Origin: Betaproteobacteria bacterium
Lineage (GTDB): Bacteria; Pseudomonadota; Gammaproteobacteria; Burkholderiales; Burkholderiaceae
Direction: 5' to 3'
NCBI GenBank assembly: GCA_018969885.1
Contig: JAGWXN010000004.1
Coordinates: 1-33,844 of the forward strand
Length of the DNA: 33,844 nucleotides
Position numbers and translations under genes: made by a program. Shown here one piece after another: positions 15,761 to 23,808 of the stretch. Under the pieces are notes generated by a model that was given only the letters and a program-made list of their open reading frames with translations, was not told where the DNA came from and searched no databases. Numbering within the stretch: position 1 is the first letter of the stretch; every line of letters starts with the position of its first letter.

Positions 15761-16555
15761 TTAGCGTTTGACCGTGCCATTCAGAATCGCCCGATCATAC
15801 TTGAGCGCGGCATAGCGAAAAAAGCACTCTAGCGCAATGAAAAAACAGAACAGGAATCCTTCAGCGCCGCAGAGAAAACCGCGTCGAAAAAAATAAAGCC
15901 GGATAAAGATGGCGAGTGCCGAGCCCAGGCCGCGCAACAGCCCGCCGGTCTTGCCGGCGGCTGCGCGTTTGGCTGCGCCCAGCTGAACATATTGCGCGAG
16001 CTTCAGCAGACTGTCGTAGACCGTCTCGCGCGAGTAATGCAGAAGCCGGTTGCGCATTGTGATGACGGGCAGTGAGGGGTCGCTCAGCACTGCGCCCTCG
16101 TGCACCACCCCCTCGAAGCGGAGCAGCGTATCAGTGCGAAAAAGTCGCTCGATGCCCCCGGTGGATTTCATGGCGCTGAGCGGTCGGCCATAGGCGACCT
16201 GGTTCCAGAGGATGGCGCCCCGGATCGGTTGGTCGCTCGCGATCAGTTCGAGTATTTCATCGCGAAGCGCAGGCGCAATGACCTCGTCGGCATCCAGAAA
16301 AAAAATGTAGCGGGTGCTGACGTGCGCGAGCAGTCGATTACGCTGGGTGGCAAAGCCTTCCCACTGCGCGTAAACATGAACTTCAGCCCCGGCGGCGGCA
16401 GCGATGTCCCGGGTGTCATCGGTGCTGCCGGAATCAATCACCAGCACCTGATCTGCGAAGGACGCACTCGCTACGCAGGCGGCGATACGGCGTGCTTCGT
16501 TCATGGCCAGAATGCCGATGCAAAGTGTCGGCCGGTGGCTTCTGGAATCAGTCAT
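15761..16555 (-). CDS. Family 2 glycosyltransferase, WaaE/KdtX-like
   Basis: A 264-residue GT-A glycosyltransferase. The nucleotide-sugar site shows CIGILAMNEARRI, VIDSGSTDDTRDIA (39-52) and FFLDADEVI (85-93) with the DxD motif. WEGFATQRNRLL and HYSRETVYDSLLKLAQY are typical of the WaaE/KdtX group, which adds glucose to the LPS inner core in enterobacteria. A hydrophobic C-terminal stretch (about 213-245) suggests membrane association. Start overlaps the preceding glycosyltransferase stop by eight bases. The sugar and linkage are not predictable; a core function is favoured by family similarity. Confidence 0.85.
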   Translation of the reverse strand: MTDSRSHRPTLCIGILAMNEARRIAACVASASFADQVLVIDSGSTDDTRDIAAAAGAEVHVYAQWEGFATQRNRLLAHVSTRYIFFLDADEVIAPALRDEILELIASDQPIRGAILWNQVAYGRPLSAMKSTGGIERLFRTDTLLRFEGVVHEGAVLSDPSLPVITMRNRLLHYSRETVYDSLLKLAQYVQLGAAKRAAAGKTGGLLRGLGSALAIFIRLYFFRRGFLCGAEGFLFCFFIALECFFRYAALKYDRAILNGTVKR

Positions 16556-17486
16556 GAGGTCTCCAGCGTGTCAGACCTGCGATTCGCCCGCTCAGGCGGG
16601 CGAGCATTCGGGGCGAGAAGGCAATCAGTCTGAGTGGCCAGCCGGCCAGGGCAAGGGTGAGCGTGCGCGTGCGCAGGCTGCGCGCGGCCGCGATGCCGGT
16701 ATGCTTTTCGGCAAACAGCAGCTTTGACTGCGCGTGATGATAGCCACGCAGGTATTCGGCGCGCAGTCGCTGCCTGCCACCCACCGAGCCGCGCGATCGA
16801 TGCACGGCGGTCACGCGTGGAATGAGAACGATGGCGCGCTGCCGCTCGAAAATTCGCAGGCACAGATCGTCGTCCTCGTAGTACAGAAAAAATCGCTCGT
16901 CAAAGCGATCGGCCCCTCGCATGTTGTCCATCACGAACAGCATGGCTGCGCCGCATACAAAGCCCACGCAGACGGGAGCGGACGCACCCGGACCCCTCGA
17001 TACCCAGCGCGTGCTTGGCCAGCGGTAACTGAGGTCGGGCTCGCCGCGTGCATTGATCAATTGTGGCGCGACGATCGCTGCATCAGGCAAGCGCGTGGCC
17101 TCTTGCACCAGAATGGCTAGATCTTCAGCTTCAATCTCACAATCAGGATTGAGGAGGAACGCAAACGGCGTTGTCACCCGGTCGAGCGCACGATTGTTGG
17201 CTGCGCCAAATCCCAGATTTCGCTCCAGTGCAATCACTTCCGCATGCGGCAGCATGGACCGCGCGATCGGGGCGCTGCCATCGCTGCTGCCGTTATCGAC
17301 GATGATCACGTGAGGACAGACCTTCAGTAGCGGGGCGAGGGTCGGCAGGCAGTGCGCGCTTTCGAAGGTGACGACAATGACTGTGACGCGGTCGAGTTGT
17401 GAGAGGTCAGCTTTCGATGCAGGGGATACCCACGCGGAGTGCGGGGAGACGGGGGGCAGATACCCAGCCGACATAGATCCGCTCAT
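16548..17486 (-). CDS. Family 2 glycosyltransferase, rhamnosyltransferase-like
   Basis: A 312-residue GT-A glycosyltransferase. The motifs are VIVVTFES (36-43), IIVDNGSSDGS (61-71), NLGFGAANNRAL (90-101) and LLNPDCE (111-117), the pattern seen in rhamnosyl- and related transferases of O-antigen and capsule loci. A second acidic patch, FDERFFLYYEDDDLCLR, carries the conserved ED pair that places the catalytic base. Start ATG overlaps the preceding stop by four bases (ATGA) and its end overlaps the next gene by eight bases, so this is the middle of a coupled operon. Acceptor and donor are unknown. Confidence 0.88.
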   Translation of the reverse strand: MSGSMSAGYLPPVSPHSAWVSPASKADLSQLDRVTVIVVTFESAHCLPTLAPLLKVCPHVIIVDNGSSDGSAPIARSMLPHAEVIALERNLGFGAANNRALDRVTTPFAFLLNPDCEIEAEDLAILVQEATRLPDAAIVAPQLINARGEPDLSYRWPSTRWVSRGPGASAPVCVGFVCGAAMLFVMDNMRGADRFDERFFLYYEDDDLCLRIFERQRAIVLIPRVTAVHRSRGSVGGRQRLRAEYLRGYHHAQSKLLFAEKHTGIAAARSLRTRTLTLALAGWPLRLIAFSPRMLARLSGRIAGLTRWRPHD

Positions 17487-18541
17487 GCCTCGGCGAACAG
17501 TTGCCGGTAGACCGCGCCGATGCCCTCGGCTTCACGCTCAAGCGTGAACTGCGCCTTCACGCGGGCGAGCGCCTGACCGCCGAACGCGGCCGTGGCGGAA
17601 GGATCGGACAGCAAGTCGGACAGCGCACGCGCGAGTCCGCTCGCATCGCCTGGCTCGACCAGGAGCCCGTTGACACCGGGCTGCACCAGCGCCTCAAACG
17701 CACCGGTTCTCGAGCAGATCAGGGCACAGCCCGTGGCGGCCGCCTCGAATGGTGTGAGACCAAACGGCTCATAGCGCGGACACGCCACACAGATGAGGCA
17801 GCGCCGGTACCAGTCAGCGACCTGCGATGCGGGGATTTCGCCAAGGAAGACGATCCGCTGCGAGAGGCCAGCGGCTGCGATTTTCTGCCGGAGCGCTTCT
17901 TCGAAGGCCTGATGTTGCGGCTGGGCCAGGCCGGCGATCACGGCGGTGGCCTCGGGGAATCGGGGCAGTGCCGCGATCATCGCCTCGACAAAAATATCGG
18001 TGCCCTTGTCGGGACGAACGCGTCCGAATACACCGATGCCGTAGCGGCCAGGCAGCCCGCTCTCGGCCCATGCGGCCAGTTTGTCAGGCGGGGGACTGAA
18101 CCGGGTGAGGTCAATGCCATGGGCGACCACCGCGGTGGTGTTGGGAACAAAGCTTGCCGCCTTGTCGGTGGTGGAGATCACCGCGTTCATCCTGGAGATC
18201 AGCCAGCGCGGAAACCATCCATGTCGATGCTGGGCAGCCGAGGTGAATACCAGGCGAATCGGGAGCCTCAGGACGTCGCGCGCCCACAGGCCCGCCATCA
18301 TTTCGTGATCACGGCGCACATGCCAGATTCGAAACGCCCGACCCGGCGGCGGGCGGCGTGAGATCTGGATTGCCTCGCGCAACGTCATCCCCGGCACCCC
18401 GTTTGAGAGGGTCGTGCCACAGTAGCCGAGCGGCCACTGCGCCATCTGGAGCGGCACCAGTGCGTTGACCGTGGCCGAGACACCGGTGTAGCGCGCTTTC
18501 AGATTGAAGACGATGACTTCGGGGTTGGGACTGAGCGGCAT
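17483..18541 (-). CDS. Family 4 glycosyltransferase (GT-B fold)
   Basis: A 352-residue retaining glycosyltransferase of the GT4 family. The C-terminal nucleotide-sugar half shows GIGVFGRVRPDKGTDIFVEA, IVFLGEIPASQVADWYRR, and the signature RYEPFGLTPFEAAATGCALI with the E-x7-E pair, then GVNGLLVEPGDA. The N-terminal half carries HVRRDHEMMAG and AHGIDLTRF, typical of LPS-core or O-chain transferases. It is the first gene of the minus-strand glycan operon and diverges from waaA across a 133-base gap. Similar to WaaG-like enzymes in layout, but the sugar is not assignable. Confidence 0.88.
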   Translation of the reverse strand: MPLSPNPEVIVFNLKARYTGVSATVNALVPLQMAQWPLGYCGTTLSNGVPGMTLREAIQISRRPPPGRAFRIWHVRRDHEMMAGLWARDVLRLPIRLVFTSAAQHRHGWFPRWLISRMNAVISTTDKAASFVPNTTAVVAHGIDLTRFSPPPDKLAAWAESGLPGRYGIGVFGRVRPDKGTDIFVEAMIAALPRFPEATAVIAGLAQPQHQAFEEALRQKIAAAGLSQRIVFLGEIPASQVADWYRRCLICVACPRYEPFGLTPFEAAATGCALICSRTGAFEALVQPGVNGLLVEPGDASGLARALSDLLSDPSATAAFGGQALARVKAQFTLEREAEGIGAVYRQLFAEA

Positions 18542-18674
18542 TGCACGCGCTTGATCAATCGGACTGCGCAGCTTGACTGCACAGCGAGCCGGAAAACCCG
18601 GGCGATAGCGTCAGCCCGCGCGGGACCGCTGCGCTTGCCCAGGGTGCTCCCAGAGCATAGCATCCGGCCCCAGC
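18542..18674. other. 133-base divergent region between the glycan operon and waaA
   Basis: Both promoters for the divergent envelope genes should lie here. TTGACT at 18573-18578 is a good plus-strand -35 candidate, but no -10 box stands at the right distance. A small inverted repeat, TGCTC-CCA-GAGCA (18645-18657), lies just before the waaA start and could influence its translation. Nothing else is recognisable. Confidence 0.3.
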
Positions 18675-20063
18675 ATGGTCTCAATTGCTCGAATCACCGT
18701 CGGTGAGCGACTCGCGCGGCTCCTTTACTGCGTGGCCTGGTGGCTCGTTACGCCCGCGCTGCTGCTCTGGTTCGTTGCGCGCGGACTGCGCCAGCGAGGC
18801 TACCTGGCTGCGATCGCCGAGCGTTTTGGCTACTGTCCGAGGACTGACCCTGAGGCCCGGCTGGTCTGGGTGCACGCGGTATCGGTAGGAGAAACGCGCG
18901 CAGCCGAGCCGCTGATCCGGGCTCTGCTTGAGCGCTGGCCTGACCTCAGGATTCTGCTTACCCACATGACGCCGACCGGCCGCGAGACCGGCGCGGGTGC
19001 GCTCGCGGATCTGGTGGCGGCCGGGCGTCTGCGCCAGGCCTGGTTGCCTTGGGACTACCCGGGTGCCACGCGCCGTATGCTGTCGCGCGCCCGCCCGGCT
19101 CTGGGGATCATCATGGAGACCGAACTCTGGCCAAATCTGGTGGCGTCCGCCCGTAGCCTCTCGGTACCGGTGGTGCTCGCGAATGCGCGTTTGTCCGAGC
19201 GGTCGCTTCGTAAGGGCCTGCGCTGGCGGGCCCTGATCGGCCCTGCGCTGCGGAGCCTCGATCAGGTGCTGGCGCAGACCCAGTCCGATGCGCTGCGCCT
19301 CGGGCAGCTGGGGCGTGAGGCGGTACCAGCGATCGGCAATCTCAAGTTCGATATCGACCCGCCCGCCCCGATGCTGGCCCGGGGCGCACTGTGGCGTGAG
19401 CGCTTGCTCTCTCGAAAACCCTCACGGGGTATAGTGATGGCCGCGAGCACTCGCGATGGTGAAGAAGCGCTGCTATTGGCCGCCTGGCGCGCCCTCGGCG
19501 AGCCGGCGTCCGATTCAGCGCGGCCGCTTCTGGTGGTGGTCCCACGTCATCCCCAACGATTTGATGCGGTCGCTCAGCTCGCGCGGGACCAGGGCTGGCG
19601 GGTGAAACGACGCTCGGCGTTCGATCATGATGGGCCGGAGGGGGCTGACGCGGACCTGATCATCGGCGACTCGATGGGCGAGATGTTTGCCTGGTATGCG
19701 CTTGCTGACGTGGCAATTATCGGTGGCTCGCTCGCGCCGCTCGGGGGCCAGAACCTGATCGAGGCTTGCGCGGTGGGCTGTCCGGTCGTGCTGGGGCCGC
19801 ACACCTTCAACTTTGAGGAGATCAGCAACGATGCGGTGGCGACCGGCGCCGCACTGCGCGTGCCTGACGCCGCTGGAGCCGTGGGCGAGAGCGTGCGTCT
19901 GCTCGGCGAGCCGGCCCGCAGACAGGCCATGTCAGCCGCAGCGCTGGCGTTTGCTGCGCAGCATCGCGGGGCCACGGCCCGCACGCTGGCTGCCGTCGCG
20001 CCGATCATCGAAGCCAGAACGGGTTATCGATCGGCGGCCTCGCATGCGCCGCGCAAGGCCTAG
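18675..20063 (+). CDS. waaA: 3-deoxy-D-manno-octulosonic acid (Kdo) transferase
   Basis: A 462-residue inner-membrane-anchored GT-B enzyme transferring Kdo from CMP-Kdo to lipid IVA, the step that begins the LPS core. An N-terminal hydrophobic anchor covers about residues 17-36. VHAVSVGETRAAEPL (66-80) holds the catalytic Glu, THMTPTGRETG follows, then METELWPNL (147-155), GDSMGEMFAWY (331-341) and GGSLAPLGGQNLIEACAVGC (350-369) with PHTFNF. It is slightly longer than the E. coli protein (425), mainly through a longer C-terminus. No strong ribosome binding site precedes the ATG at 18675. Confidence 0.95.
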   Translation: MVSIARITVGERLARLLYCVAWWLVTPALLLWFVARGLRQRGYLAAIAERFGYCPRTDPEARLVWVHAVSVGETRAAEPLIRALLERWPDLRILLTHMTPTGRETGAGALADLVAAGRLRQAWLPWDYPGATRRMLSRARPALGIIMETELWPNLVASARSLSVPVVLANARLSERSLRKGLRWRALIGPALRSLDQVLAQTQSDALRLGQLGREAVPAIGNLKFDIDPPAPMLARGALWRERLLSRKPSRGIVMAASTRDGEEALLLAAWRALGEPASDSARPLLVVVPRHPQRFDAVAQLARDQGWRVKRRSAFDHDGPEGADADLIIGDSMGEMFAWYALADVAIIGGSLAPLGGQNLIEACAVGCPVVLGPHTFNFEEISNDAVATGAALRVPDAAGAVGESVRLLGEPARRQAMSAAALAFAAQHRGATARTLAAVAPIIEARTGYRSAASHAPRKA

Positions 20064-20098
20064 AATTCTGGCTTTCATTCGCAATTGGCGAACCGCCT

Positions 20099-20860
20099 AT
20101 GCCCTCGGACAACCTCCCGCCTGCTATGCCGGCGGCGCCCGCAGCTTTTGACTCCGGTTACCTCGAATGGAAACAGTGGAGCGGCGAGAACTTTGCCCGT
20201 CTCAAGAAGGCCGACTCAAAATATTTTGATGCCGAGGTGCGCCGTGCCCGCCGCGAGTTCGGCCCCGGATCGGATGTGCTCGAGGTGGGTTTCGGTAGCG
20301 GTGCTTTTCTTGCGTACGGGCGAAACCGGCAGTGGCGGATGTCTGGGCTGGAGGTGAACCCGGATCTGGTTCGACTCGCACGCGAGGCAGGTTTCAACGC
20401 CGAGTGTGCGCAGGGGTTTGAGGGCTTTGCAGACCAAAGCGCCGATCTGGTGGTGGCCTTCGATGTCCTTGAGCATATCGCGCAGGATCAGTTGCGCGAT
20501 TGGCTGCTCGAGGTGATGCGGGTGCTCAGACCCGGGGGCGTGTTCATCGCGCGCTTTCCCAATGGCGACTCACCCTTTGGACTCATCCATCAGAACAGCG
20601 ACATCACGCATGTCACCGTGCTGGGTAGCGGCAAGGTGGAATACCTGGCCCAGGCGGTATCAGCCGAACTGCTGTTTGCGGGTGGACAGGCGCAGGTGCT
20701 CTATAGCTCCAGCCCCGTTCGCTGGCTGAGGAAACTGCTCGGTCGGGTGTTCCGTTGGTCGTTGAACACGCTGGTTTACCTGGTTTACTTCCGGCGTCGC
20801 GATTTTGCTTCCGAGAATATGACCGCGGTGCTGCGCAAGCCTCAGCGCCAGATGCCGTAG
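20099..20860 (+). CDS. Class I SAM-dependent methyltransferase next to waaA
   Basis: A 253-residue methyltransferase with the core motifs in order: VLEVGFGSGAF (60-70), GLEVNPDLVRLAREAGF (83-99), VVAFDVLEHI (118-127) and VLRPGGVFIARFPNG (142-156). The C-terminal third contains a hydrophobic, possibly membrane-touching helix (RVFRWSLNTLVYLVYF). It follows waaA by 35 bases on the same strand and overlaps the convergent glycosyltransferase gene by 19 bases. The context suggests a lipid- or sugar-linked acceptor in LPS synthesis; the family is too broad to name one. Confidence 0.78.
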   Translation: MPSDNLPPAMPAAPAAFDSGYLEWKQWSGENFARLKKADSKYFDAEVRRARREFGPGSDVLEVGFGSGAFLAYGRNRQWRMSGLEVNPDLVRLAREAGFNAECAQGFEGFADQSADLVVAFDVLEHIAQDQLRDWLLEVMRVLRPGGVFIARFPNGDSPFGLIHQNSDITHVTVLGSGKVEYLAQAVSAELLFAGGQAQVLYSSSPVRWLRKLLGRVFRWSLNTLVYLVYFRRRDFASENMTAVLRKPQRQMP

Positions 20861-21669
20861 CGATCGCGCAGGTAGTCGATACACATCCGGTTGGCGCCGT
20901 CGCGATCTACGCCCTGCTCAACATGATCCTTGAGCGCAGAGGTGCGGTCGAAGCGGCTGTCGCGCGGCATGGTGCGGGCGACGGCATTGACCCAGACCTT
21001 GTTGCCGTTTGCGCGGGCCATGCCGGAGAGCCACACGTCGTCGACGGTCCAGAGGATGTCGGGAATTTCCCAGGCGTCAGGATGAAAGACGCGCGGCGAC
21101 ATCATTGCACCGTAGACCCCCATGAAGACGTCGGCATAGCCCGACTGCGAGTAAATATGAATCTTGGGGGTGTAGCGCTGCAGCGTGAGCAGGCGCTTCA
21201 GGCGGTATGCGAGGTTCTTGCCAAGACGGGGCGAGACCTGAACACGCGGCAAATCGAGCTCGGTGCGCGGATGAGGTGAAACGCTGTCAACGAACCAGCC
21301 CGCCTCGCAGATGATGTCGTCGGGCCGCTCGTGGCGCGCGCGCGCGAATCGCTCGACCCAGTCTGGATCCTCGGCCCGGTCATCATCACAGAGCAGCAGG
21401 TCGACGTCTTCGCTCTGCCAGCGCTGGCACGCAGGCAGCACCTTGGTGGCAGGACCGAGGTCGTGCTCGACCTCAACCACGCGTACGCTTGGCGGCAGCG
21501 TCGGAAGCGCTGGGCGCGGTCCGGGAAAGCGGCGATAGCTGCGCGCGAGATAGAGCTCGATGAAATCAGGCTTGACTGTCTGTCGGTCAAGCGAGGCAAG
21601 CTTTCGTGACAGATTCTCGAAGCGGGGCGGAATGCTGGTGAGGGTAACGACGATCGGCCGGGCTTTCAT
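20842..21669 (-). CDS. Putative GT-A glycosyltransferase, function unknown
   Basis: A 275-residue soluble protein. The N-terminus, VVTLTSIPPRFENLSRKLAS, and the CDDDRAEDPDWVERF stretch (94-108) resemble nucleotide-sugar-binding GT-A folds with a DxD-type motif. A later PDILWTVDDVWLSG could supply the second acidic site. I do not recognise a specific family. It lies 40 bases downstream of tolC on the same strand, so it may be cotranscribed with the efflux operon even though its likely role is in glycan synthesis with the waaA region. The reading frame is complete, and its 3' end overlaps the convergent methyltransferase by 19 bases. Confidence 0.65.
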   Translation of the reverse strand: MKARPIVVTLTSIPPRFENLSRKLASLDRQTVKPDFIELYLARSYRRFPGPRPALPTLPPSVRVVEVEHDLGPATKVLPACQRWQSEDVDLLLCDDDRAEDPDWVERFARARHERPDDIICEAGWFVDSVSPHPRTELDLPRVQVSPRLGKNLAYRLKRLLTLQRYTPKIHIYSQSGYADVFMGVYGAMMSPRVFHPDAWEIPDILWTVDDVWLSGMARANGNKVWVNAVARTMPRDSRFDRTSALKDHVEQGVDRDGANRMCIDYLRDRYGIWR

Positions 21670-21709
21670 CAGGATGAGCCGGTCCTGTCAGGTGCCATCG
21701 CGACGGCGT

Positions 21710-23053
21710 TCACTTTCCTGCTGGTGCGCCAGCGACCAGCATGGCGTTGACGGTTGTCAGATCGGCCTCGCCAAGCGATCCATTGGTGGTTTTCAGCCGC
21801 AGGCCATTGAGCAGTGTGTCGTAGCGCGCGCGGGCGAGATCGCGCCGGGTGGTGAAGAGTTGTTGCTGCGCATTCAGTACATCGATGTTGATCCGAACGC
21901 CCACCTGGTAGCCGAGCAGATTTGAGTCAAGTGCGAGCTGGCTTGACCGCTCCGCCGCTTCCAGGGCGCGGATCTGCGCAAGCCCGCTGTTGACACCATA
22001 GAAAGCCTGACGCGCGGCGAGTTCCGCCTGACGGCGGGCGGTTTCGAGATCGGATTGCGTGCGCTCGTGGCTAGCCAGGGCTTCCTTGATGCGTGACTCA
22101 ATCAGCCCACCGGTGTAGAGGGGCTTGGCCACCTGAACGCCCACCCCACCAATGACAGAGTTGGTACCCACCTGGCTGAAGGTGGCGCTTCGCCCGTGGG
22201 CCAAAGAGCTGACCAGGTCGACGGTGAAGTTTTGCGCGACGCGCTGGCGCTCGATTTCACGCTTGGCAATTTCTGCACTGAGTTTCGCCTGTTGGACCGA
22301 GTAGTTGGCGTCGCGTGCCGCGCTGGTCCATTGAGACTCCTGGGTTGGCTGCGGCGCATCCAACTGGACACCCGGCCTGAGCATGGAGAGGGTGCCCACC
22401 TGTCGCCCCACCAGCAGGGCAAGTGCTGCACGTTTGACTTCGAGGTCATTCAGCGCGGCAAGTTCTTGAGCCACGGCCAGGTCGAACCGGGCCTGCGCTT
22501 CCTGCTGGTCGGTGATGGTGGCGGTGCCGACCTCAAAATTGCGCTTGGCTGCCGCCAGCTGCTCGGTGATGGCTCGCTTTTGAGCGCCAATGGTAGCGAG
22601 ATTGTCCTGTGAGGATAGGACATCGAAATAGGCCTGCGAGACCCGCAGCACCAAGTCCTGAGACGCGGCGGCGAGCTGTACCTCGGCGACCGCGATCTGG
22701 AGCTTACTTTGCTCCAGCACCTCGGTGTTCTGCGGGCGATAAAGGGGATAGCTGAGTGAGACCGAAAAGTTCTGGTTGGTGAAGTCGGTGCTGTATTGCG
22801 GTTTACCAGCTGGAAAAATCTCGCCGTATTGACGCTGCATGGTGGCCGCGCTGTTGACCTGCGGGCGGAACGCCGCTTCCGCCTGGGGCAGTTTCTCGCG
22901 GATGGCGCCAAGCTGCAGGCGCGCGCTTGCGACTTGCGAATCATTGGCGAGCGCGAGCCGATACGCCTGCACGAGGTCTACCGCGCCAGCGAACGCAGGC
23001 AGTGTTGCAAGTACGACGAACAGCAGTGAACGGACGGGCGCACAGGATGTCAT
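21710..23053 (-). CDS. tolC: TolC family outer membrane channel protein
   Basis: A 447-residue exported outer-membrane efflux protein. A signal peptide (about residues 1-24, ending FAGA before VDLVQAYRLAL) precedes two repeated OEP domains with long amphipathic helices rich in Ala, Gln, Glu and Arg, and the strand-forming segments QNFSVSLSYPLYRP and NSVIGGVGVQVAKPLYTGG at the two equivalent positions. The ATG at 23053 puts the signal peptide at the N-terminus; a longer frame up to 23104 would add charged residues before it and overlap pcm. As the channel of the tripartite pump, it follows the adaptor, pump and pcm-like genes on the same strand. Confidence 0.92.
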   Translation of the reverse strand: MTSCAPVRSLLFVVLATLPAFAGAVDLVQAYRLALANDSQVASARLQLGAIREKLPQAEAAFRPQVNSAATMQRQYGEIFPAGKPQYSTDFTNQNFSVSLSYPLYRPQNTEVLEQSKLQIAVAEVQLAAASQDLVLRVSQAYFDVLSSQDNLATIGAQKRAITEQLAAAKRNFEVGTATITDQQEAQARFDLAVAQELAALNDLEVKRAALALLVGRQVGTLSMLRPGVQLDAPQPTQESQWTSAARDANYSVQQAKLSAEIAKREIERQRVAQNFTVDLVSSLAHGRSATFSQVGTNSVIGGVGVQVAKPLYTGGLIESRIKEALASHERTQSDLETARRQAELAARQAFYGVNSGLAQIRALEAAERSSQLALDSNLLGYQVGVRINIDVLNAQQQLFTTRRDLARARYDTLLNGLRLKTTNGSLGEADLTTVNAMLVAGAPAGK

Positions 23054-23100
23054 GGCAAGGGGTCTCCAGAGCCGCGGATGGCGTGGCATGCGCCGCGGTT

Positions 23101-23769
23101 TCAAAATACGAAGCGCTCTTTCTGGGGAAAACCGACCAGCGGGCGGGCAATGGTTTCAAACAGCGGTTCAGCAGTAAAGCGGGTGTCTGACGTGCGGGTA
23201 ATGAGCTGCGCTGTCATGACCGGAGCCTCGCCAACAATGGCGACCACGCGACCACCCGCGCTCAGCGCCTGCAGCACGATGTCGGGGACAAACGGAACGG
23301 AACCGGATAGCACGATCAGGTTGAACTGCGCCGCGCCCTTGAGTTCGTCGAGTCCATTACCGTGTTTGACGGTGACCTGACTGAAGCCTGCACGGGAGAG
23401 GTTGTCACGCGCAAACGCCGCCAAATCGGCGCGAATTTCGCAGCTGAGCACGCGCTGGGCATGGCGGGCAATGAGCGCAGCCATGTAGCCCGAACCTGTT
23501 CCGATTTCGAGAACGGAATCGGCGGGCTGCGGGCGCGCAGCCTGCAGCAGCCGCGCTTCCACCTTGGGGGCAAGCATCACCTCGCCCGTCTTGACGCCGC
23601 TCACATCAAGCGGCACTTCCATGTCGGTGAACGCAAGTGAACGGTAGGCGGGCGGCACAAAGTCTTCGCGATGAATGGCCGAGAGGGTTTCGAGAATGGT
23701 CGGATCCAGCACATCCCAGGGGCGGATTTGCTGCTCGACCATGTTGTGGCGCGCAAGTTCAAAATTCAT
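23101..23769 (-). CDS. Protein-L-isoaspartate O-methyltransferase-like protein
   Basis: A 222-residue SAM-dependent methyltransferase of the PCMT family. ARHNMVEQQIRPWDVLD (6-22) is followed by the SAM-binding VLEIGTGSGYMAALIA (86-101) and VTVKHGNGLDEL. It belongs to the branch that lies beside tolC in betaproteobacteria. The region where true repair enzymes carry a GQTIS-type substrate loop reads VSGVKTGEVMLAPKVEAR, so repair of isoaspartyl residues is doubtful and the substrate may differ. It sits 39 bases after the RND gene and 47 bases before tolC, within the same minus-strand operon. Confidence 0.85.
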   Translation of the reverse strand: MNFELARHNMVEQQIRPWDVLDPTILETLSAIHREDFVPPAYRSLAFTDMEVPLDVSGVKTGEVMLAPKVEARLLQAARPQPADSVLEIGTGSGYMAALIARHAQRVLSCEIRADLAAFARDNLSRAGFSQVTVKHGNGLDELKGAAQFNLIVLSGSVPFVPDIVLQALSAGGRVVAIVGEAPVMTAQLITRTSDTRFTAEPLFETIARPLVGFPQKERFVF

Positions 23770-23808
23770 GGCGAATCGGATGAGCTAAGAGGGGAACAAT
23801 CTAGTGTA

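Noticed and set aside
17501..18361. A 286-codon plus-strand frame opposite the family 4 glycosyltransferase.
   Set aside because: Low-complexity, Arg/Gly/Asp-rich translation without motifs; the opposite strand holds a complete GT4 enzyme.
20061..20066. TAGAAT after waaA as a -10 box for the following methyltransferase.
   Set aside because: The hexamer at the proper -35 position (CCTCGC) has no resemblance to the consensus, and the gene can be read with waaA.
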